Assembly: GCA_030411725.1 (NCBI GenBank)
Contig: MU839827.1
Span: 2,859,027 to 2,923,026, forward strand
Reading direction: 5' to 3'
DNA: 64,000 nt
DNA from: Echria macrotheca
Lineage: Eukaryota; Ascomycota; Sordariomycetes; Sordariales; Schizotheciaceae
Each line of letters begins with the position of its first letter. Within the stretch, counting starts at the first letter, position 1. A model generated the notes under the pieces. That model had not been told where the DNA came from, ran no database searches, and saw only the letters and a list, made by a program, of their open reading frames with translations. Of this stretch, positions 1 through 11,873 are shown piece after piece. The position numbers and the translations under genes are program-made.

Positions 1-463
1 TGATGGAAAACTTGGTCTCTTTTGTTGGAGCTTCGCGCCAACGTCAACGCGACTCCCCCCCTGTCAAGTCGCGGAAACCGCGCTAGTGCCTCAGCTTGGC
101 GGCACATGGATGCAACTACACAGTACGAAGACCGGGGACTCGCTTACTTGCATAAAGTACGGATAGTTACACGCTGTCATCTGATATCTCATCACAATGA
201 ATTTCCTCTCATTCCTGCAATGCCACAGGGGCCTGCAATTAAACCTCTCCAGAAGGGTATATAGGGTATATAGCTGACAAAACATGGAAAAGACGCTGGA
301 TGGGAAATCAGGCGCCGTCATCCCAGTACCGTGTACTCCTCCTCTTTTCTATGATCCACCTCAGCATCATCTCAGTCTTCCTGACTCCTCCTCCCAGCAA
401 CCTCTCCTTCGTCACCTTCCTCTCCTGTCCATGAGCAACAATTACGCTCTGGTCCAATCCCTC
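1..463. other. Intergenic 3' flank, nothing recognised
   Basis: This stretch lies beyond the stop codon of the minus-strand gene that follows. Short reading frames cross it, but none has a recognisable motif or good splice signals. It probably holds the 3' UTR of that gene. Confidence 0.5.
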
Positions 464-3400
464 CTAGGGGTAGTTGCTGACCAAGCCCGCCACCTCGGAC
501 GTGACGATGTTCATGATCCAGCTTGCCTGTTGCGCGCTCTTGCACTGGAAACACCACTTGGTCACCTTCCCTGCCAATGCGCCCTGCGCTGGCGCCACAC
601 CTACGTTCCCTTCCTCATCCCGAAGGTTCTCCCACACGCTGCACATGATGCCTCGCGCCCCCAGCATGCTAAAACACTTGGATCCGAGCACAGCGTCGAG
701 CAGAATCAACGGCTGATCGCCTGTCTTTTTGGTGGCATGCGTCACGATAACCCGCTTCTCCATGCCGTGGTTGAGTCGCAGCTCCTGTCTCACCCCCGGC
801 GGTGGACGGCTGATGCTCAGTACGCAGTCGCCTTTGTCGGCCCACCTGTTGTTTTGGACGTTGAGGTGGCACCGGATTGACAGCGCATGCTCTGGCGAGA
901 ATGGCTTCGCCAGACCGTTGCTCCACCGGCTCTGACTCCCTCCCGAGCCCGAGAGTGAAATAGACAAGCTGCGCGGCGGCGTCGACGTACTTCCGCCGCC
1001 TGTTGATGACCCGCTCGACGATTCTAGGCTCCCGCCCACCCTACCACTGGCCCTGTCGCCAGGACGTGAATGTTTGTCGACTGATGATTCATCAATATTG
1101 AATGACAGATTCCCGCCCGTCAAGCGTCGCAGAAAACTGGTTGCCGAGATGCTTGTCGAGCTGCTGTGCTGTGAGATGCTAGGGGCGCGCGTCGATGCTC
1201 TGTAGCTATTCTTGCGACCGAAGAAGCTGCGGCGGCGACTCGAGCTATCGCCGTCGGCGCTCCCCTCTGTTGGCCCCGCTTGTTGCTGCCCAAACGACCG
1301 CACACGAGCTTCTTCGCTGAGCTGAATGTACCTAGCATTGTTCAGCCGGCTGCGATGGACCGCTTCATAAAGAGCCTGGGACTCGGCTTGTGACGCTGCC
1401 CGGAAGCGAAACATGGCACTGTCCGTCTTGAGACGCGATTCGGGTGCCGCTGGGCTGCGAACCTCCAGATCCAATGCCGTACTGCGGCGTATCATGACAA
1501 CCGGAGTGAGAATCAATCCGAGAAGCGGAGCTTGGCCTTCAGTGTCTCGGTGTTGACGGTGAACTTCCATGCTGCCGGGGTAGACGACAACAGTGGAGCT
1601 GTCGGCGTTGATATCCTTCCATGTTCCTTTCTTTGCCGACCAATACGAAACAGAAGCGGCAAATTTCTGGCACGGCCGTTCGGGCGCGCTATCATCTGGC
1701 GCCTTCGCGCCGACCTGTGAGGCCGAGGCTGACGGTGTGATACTACTTTCTGAAATAACAGATTCTGCCGAGGCAGGCTTCGGCTGCTTGATGCTGTAGC
1801 CAGGAATGGTATCGGGCACCTCGTCCTCATCAAGCTCGTCACTCGATGACTCGGACGACTCGGAATCATCGCTCACCGAGCTAGCGCTGTCCGACGACAC
1901 GTCGGATGGGTGATACTCGTGCTTGAGAGGAGACGACCCGCGCCGCTTTACCCGGGCTGGCGTGAGCTCCACAGGAGGGGCAATGTTGGTGGGAGCTTTG
2001 GACAGTGTCCGATGGATAGGAGGGGGCGGCGCCCCGTCTTCGCGGTAGGGGGTCGAGTTGGGCGGCGATCGGGCCGTCTTGGCGGAATCTTGGTATGATA
2101 AGTCCCGGCTCGGCGTCCTAGGCTCAACGAAAGCAGGCAGCCCGACATGGGGTGGAACTATAGGCTTGGCAAAGTTCTCTTGAGTCGGGGTCTTGTGTGG
2201 TGACGGGCTGGTCAAGTATGAAGCCGGAGAGCCTGGCGTCACCGGTGGACTTGGCTTGTGATAACGGCTGGGTGTTTTCTTCTCCGTGACTGGGGAAGTC
2301 GCAATTGGATTTTTGCGCTCTCCAACCGGAACTTCAACCGCCTCTGGTCGAGGCGGCGTTGAGGGTGTCGTGTCGACCGCCGGGGTCGGCCGCGTCAAGG
2401 GGGGCAACGGATGGCTGCCCAAAATGTCCAACCAGTCTAGGATCTGCTCATCATTGTCGGTAAAAAGCTTGATAAGCTCGAACCATTCTTTTCTGTTATG
2501 TGTCCCGCGAACCATGACAAGCAGAAGTCGCGCATCTTCACCCCGCCGAGCTGATATCCGCTCTTTGGGAATCGGAGGGAAGAGCAACCACGATCGAGCG
2601 CCATTCCCAAGTTCTCGAATGAGAATGTCCCCTTTGTCTGAAGGTGAGCTCGGCTTGTCCCTATAGATCAGCTCGACTTGACATTCGAGACGCTGTCCGC
2701 CAGAATGGTCCAGGTCGAGTTCGAACGAGTCCTTCGCGGCAACTTGCCGGCTAGGGTCGATCAGCACCCCGTCAAGCGGGGCAAAATTCCGAAGGTCTCG
2801 GGCGCGCGTGGTATCTGTGTTGCTGGCATCCTCGTCGGTAATACGGGCAACCTCCTCTCGATGCCGCTTTCGGGCTTTCTCTTGAAGAGCCTCGAAGCGA
2901 GAGAGGAGGCTGTCGGCTTCGCCGTTATCCAAAACCACAACGGCAGCCTGTAGTAAGTCTGTTAGCTACATCAGAGAATAAATATCAGAAACAACCTACC
3001 TTCAAAAACTTGGTCATCCACTTGATCCGTATTAACGGCCGCTTCAGCAGGTAGGCAACATCGACGCGCTCTCCGTGTTCCCCTAGGACATCGCCGTCCT
3101 CATTTCGAGGCAGGGCATTGACAAGAGAGTCTTCCTCATCGAAACGTCCCTGTACAGGGGCTAGGTTGACAATCAAGTCTTGAAACCCAAGCCGCCAGAC
3201 ATCCAGATACTCATCGTAGACCTCGGCCACCGTCTCAAGCCAAGTCAGTAGATGACGGATATCTGAGAGCGGTATACTTCGGTGAAGATTCCGTAGCCTC
3301 TCAAGGACCACACCCATGTTCACTACCGCTTTGCTGGTGGCGTCTTCTTGTTTCACCTCCAAGCCAGCGCGGGCAACGCCCCTGCTCCCGCGGGAGTCGG

Positions 3401-6311
3401 TCCGGATAACCTCCTTCAAGAGCACGGGCACCACGCCATCCACAAGGGTTTTCAGTTCCCTCCCGTAGAAGTGCTCATCATCAGCGAACTCGTCCAACAA
3501 ATCATTGATCCTGCCCCGGTCGAGCTTGCTTGGCTTCCGGTGGATGCTGCGCGAAGACTTGATGCTCTTTGACCGACTTGGGGGGATTAGCTGGTCATCA
3601 TTGCCAGGGAGTGACAGAACGGAGATAAGATCGGAGTGCTTGGTAAGGCGTCTTTTCAGCGAGGACTTGTGGCTCTTCTGCCTTGACAGTTCAGTAGACT
3701 TCGTCAGCGCCGTGGCCTGGGTGATGGTAGTGTGGGATACATCCGAGATTGTATCAGAAATAACCGTGCTGGATTCCTCCGAGACGATGGTTGATAGCTC
3801 ATAATGGCCTTTTGTGGGCGGCCGCCTCCGCGGCGGATATGGGTCGGTATATTCGGATGAAAAAGCCGAATCCATAGTTGAGGACGGATCTGGCGAGCGG
3901 GATCTGCTGCTCGATCCCGTAGAGCGACGCCTATTTTCTCTAGGATCCATCGAGCTGTGCTCTGGGTCCGAAACAGACTCGTGGTCTGTTTCACAGCTTG
4001 GATACACCGTTGGTGGCAGCTTGTGGCCGCCTGATTCCCCGCGGAAGGCCTCTTTTAGGGCTTCGCGGAAAGGTTTCTTCCCATTTGATTTGATAGGGGA
4101 CGAGGTACTTCTAGTTGCTCGTCGCCTCTTCAAGCCGGTCGAGGGAGTTGTAGGCGTCTTAGCCTTCTTCGGCGTGACATCACTGTCATCCATCCGTGGG
4201 TCCGCATTCTCCTGGTTCTCGGCCCCAGTGGGAGTGGTCACCAGTTTCGCCAGACTGGTGCGACGGGTCTGAGAAGCAGACCGCTTTTCAGGCTCCGGTG
4301 TCGTTGTATCTTTCGGTCGAGACTGGGAGGTTGACCGCTTCTGCGTATCGTTCGCCACCTCTCTTGGTCGAGCAGACGAAGATCGCCTTTGGGGTTCCTC
4401 CTGTGCAGAAGCTTTGTGACGTGGCTGGGATACCGAGCGCCTGGGGGCCTCTTCATGCTTTTCCGCCTCGGCGGGGCGTGGTTCGCGTGGAGTTTCAACG
4501 AATGGGTCGACGGTGTTGCTTAGCCATGTCTCGATACTTGGCGGCTGTTTTACCACGGGTTTGGGCGGGTCGACTTTCTCATGGATGATCTCCCTCGCTC
4601 CGCTCATGACCTTTTTCAAGACATTGGGTACACCTTTGAAACTCGGGTTCCTCTGGGCCTTTGGTTTCTTCGAGCTAGTCCGTAGAGGCAGATCTAGCTC
4701 GCTGAATGCTGAATATCCAAACGGAATTTCGGCGAGTGATTTGTTGCCCGCCACGGTCGGGGGTATCATTTCAGATACGTCATCTGGATCTTCCATTTGG
4801 AACGTGTCCAATGTGCCAGGATCCGAGTACTTGTCCGCCGGAACCTTCTTTTCCCGGGTTATGGGTGGCATGGGGCTGCGACTCTTCGCCGGCCTTCGCC
4901 GAGATGATACTCGCCTCCTTGTGGGAGTCGCAACCTCGGATTCAGCATCTTCGACAACCTCGATTACTTCGGATGGCGAGCGATCCCTTTTTGGACTGGG
5001 AGTTCTAGAACTCCTCACTGAAGATGTCCCCTGTGATGAGGCTGGACGGACCGTTATTTCATCGAGGGATCCCCGTCGGCTGGGGCGAGCCCGTATTTCA
5101 TCCTCCGGGGTGTTATCAACTATTGGTCGAACTCGAATCCCATCGTCGGGCAAAGCACTTTTGACGGGGCGGACCCGGATCCCATCGTCTGGAGGCTCCT
5201 TCTTTTTACGTATCGGTTTTATTCGGATTCCATCGTCCTCTACCACTTTCGGCTTGCTTGGATTGATTGGCCGTACACGGATGCCATCATCGAACGGGAT
5301 GTCCGGTTTGGGTTTGGGCTCGGGTTCGGCAACAGTCGAGTTCTCTTCCTCCACCGTGACGGCGTCCCCAGTTTTTGTATGATACTCCTTCACCCGGGGG
5401 TTCTCCCGCGGGGGCTTGTGAGAGCTGCTCTTTGGCGTCTCGGGTGTCTCTGGGATTTCAACCCGTTTCGCCCAGTCTTTGATCTTGCTTTGCACCGACG
5501 GGTTCGGTGCGGTCCGGAGCAGGAAGTCTTTTGGAATAGGTGTCGGGCTCCCCTCGTCCTTCGTCTTGGTTGCCGTTGCCTTCGCCGGGCCCTTCCCTCG
5601 GTTTCGCTTCATCCAGTTGTCGTCACTAACGATTCGCTTCTTCGGTCTCACCTTGGGCTGGGCGGCGTTGCGCGGCTCGACGGTCACAATATCCGGCTCT
5701 TCGTTCCCTGGCTGCCCGCTCTGTTCGCCATCAGTTTTCCCTCCTTCCGGCGCCCCCGCGGGTTCGCCTTTCTCAACCTGTGGCTTCTTCTTCTTCGTTC
5801 CCTTGTGCCGTAGCTTTATTCGTACGCGATCCTCCTCCGTGACGCTTTGAGCATCAATGTGGGCTGCAAACTCGGTCGGTTCGCTCGCAACGTCCTCGGC
5901 ATTCGGTACCCCGCCGCCTTCGGTCTTCATGGCCGCCTTGTTCGCCTTCTGCCATGCCTTGACGCGGTCATGGACACCTCCAGGTTGTTGAAGTCTCCTG
6001 ACTGCGGCGGCCCGCATCTCCTGCCGTAGCTCCTCCCGGACCCCGGCGGCATCGAGGGCCACGCTTTTTCGTCGTTGCTTGGAGGCTGATCGTTGTCCCG
6101 CGCGTGCCGGAGACGGTCGGCCGAGAAGAAAGTCGGCGAGGAGGCTCGGCTCCGGCGCCTTTTTCTTTGTTCCATGCCCGGCCGCCGCAGGGGCACTCTT
6201 CGGAGTCACGCCTGGCTGTGCCGATGCTCGCCGGTTCGGTGTCGTCGGCGCGCCGGCGGGTTTCGTAGGACCCCCGGGCGGGCCCGGGGATTCGTCTGGC
6301 TTCTGCGTCAT
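464..6311 (-). CDS. Giant disordered protein with RhoGEF-like DH-PH core
   Basis: Two exons (6311-3000 and 2947-464) are joined by a 52-nt GTAGGT...CAG intron, giving 1931 residues from an ATG. Residues 1 to about 960 are basic, Pro/Ser-rich and disordered, with a short repeat near 340-420. At about 985-1120 there is a helical block whose last helix (LLKRPLIRIKW) resembles the conserved final helix of Dbl-homology (DH) exchange-factor domains. A beta-rich PH-like segment follows, ending in a helix with KEWFELIKLF. Two more PH-like blocks lie near 1525-1640 and 1790-1925, separated by Ser-rich linkers. By family logic this would be a Rho-type GTPase exchange factor or scaffold acting in polarity or septation. 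That role is inferred from fold-like patterns, not from a catalytic residue. The intron sits at the end of the DH-like helix, so each exon alone looks like an unrelated hypothetical protein. Gene structure is more certain than function. Confidence 0.72.
5047..5296 (-). repeat. Degenerate DDGIRVRP peptide repeat in the giant protein
   Basis: Inside exon 1 an octapeptide is repeated about six times: DDGIRVRP, DDGIRIKP, DDGIRVRP, DDGIRVRP, then the diverged EDEIRARP and DEITVRP. Spacing is irregular (about 12-17 residues). Copies differ at synonymous sites, so this is an old repeat kept for its peptide rather than a recent DNA duplication. The alternating acidic and Ile/Val-Arg pattern would suit a linear interaction motif. 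Confidence 0.75.
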
Positions 6312-8191
6312 GGTCTGCGCGGAAAGGAAGAACGTTAGCTACGTTAGCTCGCTACATTCCTCGGCACCATCGATCCGATGTAGGCGTGGTATGACGTGAA
6401 ACCAAGGTGTTCAGACCCTGAGGCCCCAGAAATCCCCAAATTAAGACTTCCTGCAGAGGGCCGTCCGGGTCCTACAGCACCCAGTCATGTGCTACACTTT
6501 GCACGGGATTGGGTTGGCTCTCAGGCGCCGGCAACAGTCAACAAACAAGTGTTTGAGACGGCAACACTCACCTAGGTGAGTGCATCTCCAGGAAAGTCCC
6601 CGACTGGTCGCGGCGTGCGCTACCTGACGGCCCGCACTCTAAAAGTCGGAAATAGCGTAGATGCAGTCATGAGAACCGGATCCGGCGCCTCTGTATCGGT
6701 CGGGTGAGAGCGCGCAATGTGGTTTACTCTTGAAGATGCGGGACTGCGCAGCTTGTTTTGCGGTTGCTCGCAGCCGGGAGTGCGAGGAAGCTAGGCCTGC
6801 AGCGGAGGAATCCGGCCGTTGGCAGTTTTGGATGTCGCAAGAAAAAAAAAAAGAGGCGTCACTGTCTTGATCCGCTTTTCGAAAGCCTCATGCAGTGCTT
6901 GTTCCACCGCTTGATTCTGGTCCGACGGTGAAAAGCTGTGGCAGGAAAAGAGGCATGCTCCATCGCAATTGACGGAGCTGAGGCCAATGACGGTAAACAA
7001 TGGGTCTCAGACATAAACAATGGCAGCCAGTCTGGAAGGGCCCCGCCGTGCCAGCCCACCCACACCCCCCTGCTCACATGCGCGTCCTTCGCCGGCTCGC
7101 ACAGACCCAATCGAGGCTACTGGCCCGGCCAGGTGTGGCAGCCGGTCTGCGGGAGGGTAAGAAGGGTGGGGTGGGGATGCTCCGGCACCGCCAACAGCCC
7201 ACGGGGGCCGTCAGCTGCCGCGAATTCTACCGCAGTTGTACACCAGCCTAGTGATGGCTGGCATAATAATAGCGGCTGTTAACTGTCCTCTTCTTATCAA
7301 TCGCTGCATCGAGATGCGCAGACTTGCATGTCGACGCATTATCACGTCTTCCGATAGCAGTTCCCATACATCGGATCTCAGGCCGAAGCTTGCATCTTCA
7401 AGATTTTCTTAGCGTGCAAATTCCAGGTGGAACCGACGGGATCAAGAGGCCAGCTGGACAAGGCTTCCTGGCCTTGGTCTGACATCATCTCCCGGCATGT
7501 CCCCAGTGCTTCCAGGGCTGGGCCGACCGCCGACGCAACCGCGGGGTGATTTTTCTCTTTCATGAATATTTTACGGGCAGACCCTGATGAAGCCGCATCA
7601 TCGAAGGGCAATAATTATCTAGCGAGCCAGGCCTTTTGGGGGGGCCATCCACGAGCTGGTCGGCCAGTTGATTGCGAAGAAACCTGAAGCCGAAAAGGTT
7701 GGGTTGCACTGTTCACGCATTTGCGCAGAGATGGATGCGCAAATCAGGGTTTGGCAACCAACCACCGGATCGGATCCACACAAGGATGCGCCGGCAGTAA
7801 CTATGTAGCACGCCGCCATCCGACGATGATGGAAGACGCATGAGCCGATTGGTAGCAAGTTAGCACGATCTGGTCTCTATGGAGCGACGCACAAGGTGCA
7901 TCGAACCGGCGTTAGGATGACATCTCCACAAGTTTGCGTTTCCAGAAGTTGTTAATCGACTTTCTCAGTAAAAAATGATTAGGATGAATTATGCAAAGCC
8001 TTCTCCAGGAGGCAATCTACAGAGAATAAGTACCAGATATCCGCCTAACCAAGCCCGATGATATGCGATGCCCACACTGAACCTCCCATAAATATTACAA
8101 CCCCCGGGCCCAAGATACTAAACGCCTCGTATGTCCACTAATGCAGCCTACAGGTATGCAATGAAAATGCTCGAATGCAATGCCGAACGCC
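6312..8191. promoter_or_regulatory. Intergenic region upstream of the DH-PH gene
   Basis: About 1.9 kb lies between the start of the giant minus-strand gene and the stop of the next minus-strand gene. It should hold the promoter and 5' UTR of the former near 6312-6800, and an A-rich run near 6841-6853. Short frames within it look random. No TATA box is close enough to the start to be convincing. Confidence 0.45.
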
Positions 8192-9025
8192 TTAAAATGC
8201 CCCGAGCTCCTCGGTGCTGCCTGGGAGCACAAACCGAACCCTCTTCTTTGGCTTTGCAGCCGGGATATCTATTCCTTTACTGTTCAACTCCGGGTCGTAT
8301 CCTTCCATCGTGCTATCTCCCATCTCACTGTTTAGTTCGCCCTCTGTCTCTTCCTCGATAGACCAGACGTCCGGGCTCGGCTCCCTCCACGCGTGTGGAG
8401 ATCGGCGGAGCGAGACGCTTCTCGTGCGTCCTCGCCGGACGATGGCGCCTTGAGACGTTCTCGGCACTCGCTGGCCCGGTCGGCCGCCCGACGTGTTCTG
8501 GATGGACGGCGGCGGAAAGAGGAACTCTTGGCCATGGTCTTCTTGCGTCCCTTTAGGCTTCAGTTTGGAAGCCGCGAAGTCGCGAAGACTAAACGGAAGG
8601 CCAAAAGGCTGAGAGCGGCCACGCCCGGCCAGGTAGATGTAATCCTCGTGGTCCTCCGGCGTAGGTGGCATATCTCGGTCCACGTCTGGACTGACAGATC
8701 GCCGCGGCGGTGTTGGTACCCTCGGCGGCGGGAGACTCAGTCCCTCCAGGCTGGATGGGCTAACACTCCGCACGATGAGAGGAGGATGCTTTGCGTCCTC
8801 GATACCGGCATCGAACTCCATTTCGAAATCCATGTCGGCCATGATTTCGTCAGAAGCGGGTGGTGTGGGCGTCAGAAAGTACGTGATGGGATCGTCGTCG
8901 ATCCTCGAAATGTCTAGGTCCGCGATTTCGGCGTCGTCACGGTTGACGATAGGGCGCAGTCTAACCTGGGTAGGTACTGTGGCATCACTGTCAGGCCAAG
9001 GACGGACTGATCTCGTTGGAGCCAT
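8192..9025 (-). CDS. Disordered 277-aa protein with RVxF-like PP1-docking motif
   Basis: A single uninterrupted frame of 277 residues starts at an ATG. The protein is rich in Pro, Ser, Asp and Arg and has no predicted globular domain. Acidic segments near 25-75 are followed by Pro-rich Ser-Pro sites (RSVSP, PTPP) and a basic Arg-Ser segment near 195-215. The last 20 residues carry KKRVRF (260-265), which fits the [R/K]-x-V/I-x-F docking consensus for protein phosphatase 1. The family is not recognised; the motif suggests a phosphatase-targeting or cell-cycle regulatory protein, which is inference. It is divergent from the endonuclease-like gene about 2 kb away. A continuous frame with an ordinary start and biased composition supports a real gene. 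Confidence 0.7.
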   Translation of the reverse strand: MAPTRSVRPWPDSDATVPTQVRLRPIVNRDDAEIADLDISRIDDDPITYFLTPTPPASDEIMADMDFEMEFDAGIEDAKHPPLIVRSVSPSSLEGLSLPPPRVPTPPRRSVSPDVDRDMPPTPEDHEDYIYLAGRGRSQPFGLPFSLRDFAASKLKPKGTQEDHGQEFLFPPPSIQNTSGGRPGQRVPRTSQGAIVRRGRTRSVSLRRSPHAWREPSPDVWSIEEETEGELNSEMGDSTMEGYDPELNSKGIDIPAAKPKKRVRFVLPGSTEELGAF

Positions 9026-10991
9026 TTCGAACGGGCTGTGAAGGGCTTAAAGAAAGAAACTGAGCACCCTTAGGCTGCTACAGCTATTTGATTCAATATG
9101 GGAGGGTGATGAAGAAACCCAAACCGCCGGCCACGCCGGCTCAAACAAAGTCCTTCCGGAGCGAGCGTCCAATGTCGTGTCCTGCAGAATGCCGTGGAAC
9201 AATACGGGAAAGCTCCACGCGCAGGGTGGAAGGGCAGGCATCCGATATATAGCATACTAGCCCTTCGAGGCTGCCACATGGGCGCCCGGGAGTTTGCGGC
9301 CTCTCGCCCATCTCAGCCAGCCGCTTTCACCGGCGAGGACGAAACCGGGCAAACAGGTTACCTCGAAAAAGCCGAAGATGGTGGTCACCCACTGCAGGAT
9401 GCTCAGTTTGGCACCTTGGGATGTGGTTGTGGGGGGCGCATGCAAGGCTTCGTTCCCCAAGATCCATGCAAACCGAGGGCATTTGACCAATCACCACCAC
9501 ACCGGCGCCGCCTTTTCTCCGACCGAGGTGAGTGTGGATGAGACGCCCTACGACCCTCGGCTGTCACGCGTGCGGTGGTGGTGAGTAAGACAACCTGAAA
9601 TAGGCGGGCAACGGCAGAAATCCATCAGAAACTGGGATTAGACACCGAGAAACTAGAATGTGATGACAAACGGGCGGGGGGATTTTGTGACGGAAAGTCG
9701 ACTCCGACTTCGACACATGACAAGTCGACCGCTTTGCTGCTCTGAGACAAGGCAGCCAACTTTTATGTGGAAATCCGCCGTGGATGACTGCGCTTCACAC
9801 CAACTCGCGCCAACTCGGAGCCGGAAAAGCCGGCATTTTCATCGGTTCGAAGGCCAACCTCGTAACAACGGGTGCGTATCCAGCTCGGGGCCGAAGAAAC
9901 AAGGTCAGCTTGCCTCGTCTCATGTTACCTCGAAAGCTGTCAGGACGAGCGTCTCTCGTGCCATCTCCACCGGCAACGTACCTGCATGATGCGTCGCTGT
10001 GGCGCCGTGTGGCCATCTGACAGCCTCATCAACAGCTGCGAGAATTGAACGACTCAGAACGCGCATCGAGTCGAGAATGCACGATCGAGAGTTGCACCGT
10101 CGCCCGCGCGTCTCAGCCTGGAAGCAGGAACCAAATCTTGAGCAGCCGATCAGGCCAACGGGAGTTCAAGGTTGCGAGGCTTGGAATCCTGCCACTGTCG
10201 GGGCCTTGCGCAGCCCTTTTGCACTGCCAGATGACTCACGCGCAAAATAATCAGTAACTTGGTTGCTTCGCAAGCTCCAAGCTTATTACTGCGTAGATAT
10301 TAATCGTGAGGCTAGGATGGGCAAATTGAGAGACTAGAGTAGAAACTCAAAAGTCCGAGCACCGACTACACGTGAAGATGGTGAAGAGTGGGTAGATAAG
10401 AAGATAGACTGCGAATTGTTCGCAGGGTGGCCCGATAACCGTTTCAAAATTAAAAACCACTGGGCGCAGGGCTTTTATTTGCATGTGCAAGAACTAGCGG
10501 AAGCTAGACACAAATACCTAGTTCCTACTGCTTCTTTCCGCAAACCACGAGTTTTTGTGTCCGAAACAACGGGCGTCAGTCCGGCCAATTCAAGCAGCGA
10601 GTCAGGATCGTATCGTTCAATAGCTCAACATCTAGTTCGAGACCGCCCTTCTACCTATGGGATGGCGACGGCACTTCTACGAGCTAACTGATTGGATGCC
10701 GCACCTTCACCTGCAGAAGAGGCGCCTCAACGCCGGTTCAGTTTCGACCCAACATGGAGTCCGTCGTCTCAAGAACGCCGCTTAGGGCTACTAGTAATGA
10801 TTCCTTAGCTTATCAGAAGGCAACATGCAAACCTCTCGCGCCTTTTCTTGCTTTTAAAAGCCCCCTTCCCAGCTCCCACACTTTTCCCAGGCCGAGAGCA
10901 CGTCCATCTCCTCAGAACACGACCTGAAATATTGACCTGAGAGGGATCGTTTCGCGGCAACCCCTAAGCATAGCTGTGCTCGCCATTCAAC
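9026..10991. promoter_or_regulatory. Divergent intergenic region
   Basis: About 2 kb separates two divergently transcribed genes and must contain both promoters. An A/T-rich TATA-like stretch (TTTTAAAAG) lies near 10855, about 135 nt before the ATG at 10992. It is followed by a pyrimidine-rich leader. Frames inside look random. Confidence 0.45.
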
Positions 10992-11873
10992 ATGGACCAA
11001 GCTACATCGGTCCCGATCCGCCTCGTCAGTCTCAACATCCGGGTCGACACGCCCCGGTTGTTCCCGGGAGAAAAGCCCTGGTCTGTTCGATGCCCTAAGC
11101 TGTGCGCCCAGCTAGACTTCATCACGCGCGGCATCGACAACGTCTTCCTGTGCCTTCAGGAGGCGACGCAACGGCAGATCGATGAGATCAACGCCAACCT
11201 GAGCACGAACTGGACCTATATCGGCCGCGGCCGTGACGACGGCAAGAAGGGCGGCGAGTTCTGCCCCATCTTCTACCGCCACAACTATTGGACCTGCAAA
11301 TGGAGCGAGACGCTCTGGCTCAGCGAGACACCCAAGCAGCCGTCCCGCAGCTGGGATTCGTCTCTCAACAGGATCGTCACCGTTGGAAAGTTTGAACACA
11401 AGCAGTCTGGAACACACGCCATCTTTATGAACACGCATCTCGACCACCACGGGCCCATCGCTCGCCTGAAGAGTGCGCAGTTTCTCGTCGACCTCGCCAA
11501 CAAGGGCTGCGCAGATGACTACGTTCGCAACATCAAGCTGGTTCCTGTATTCCTGGCCGGGGATTTTAACAGCACCCCCGACAGCGATGTATACAAGACG
11601 CTCACTGCCCCGGACTCGGGACTCTACGACCTTTCGCACAGGCTCGGAGCGGAGCGGCGATACGGTCACCGTGACATCACTTACACGAGCTTCGGGCAGG
11701 AACAGTGTCGTCGGATCGACTACCTCTTCACCACACGCGAGCCCAAGAATGTGATCGTTATGGGATTTGGCGTTTTGCCAAATGTTTTCGACGACAAGGT
11801 TTACCTGACAGACCATAGACCCGTCGTCGCAGATATCGAAATCCTCCCTCTGCTCGACAAGCCCGTTCAGTAG
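10992..11873 (+). CDS. Endonuclease/exonuclease/phosphatase family protein
   Basis: An intronless gene encodes 293 residues, about the length of a single EEP-fold domain. The family hydrolyses phosphodiester or phosphomonoester bonds with Mg2+. Conserved positions are visible in order: N15 (SLNIR), the metal-binding E57 in LQE, NTHLDHHG (147-154), GDFNSTPDS (190-198) with D191/N193, the IDYLFT segment with D243, and the terminal TDHRPV with D274/H275. All catalytic positions look intact. No signal peptide or membrane segment is present, so it is probably cytosolic or nuclear. The substrate is unknown: similar fungal proteins are annotated as nucleases or phosphatases without biochemical proof. 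A TATA-like stretch and CT-rich leader precede the start. Confidence 0.92.
   Translation: MDQATSVPIRLVSLNIRVDTPRLFPGEKPWSVRCPKLCAQLDFITRGIDNVFLCLQEATQRQIDEINANLSTNWTYIGRGRDDGKKGGEFCPIFYRHNYWTCKWSETLWLSETPKQPSRSWDSSLNRIVTVGKFEHKQSGTHAIFMNTHLDHHGPIARLKSAQFLVDLANKGCADDYVRNIKLVPVFLAGDFNSTPDSDVYKTLTAPDSGLYDLSHRLGAERRYGHRDITYTSFGQEQCRRIDYLFTTREPKNVIVMGFGVLPNVFDDKVYLTDHRPVVADIEILPLLDKPVQ

Noticed and set aside
4513..5382. 289-codon plus-strand frame opposite the DH-PH gene
   Set aside because: Its internal repeats (GRTRIPSSG) are the antisense of the DDGIRVRP repeat, so it is a shadow.
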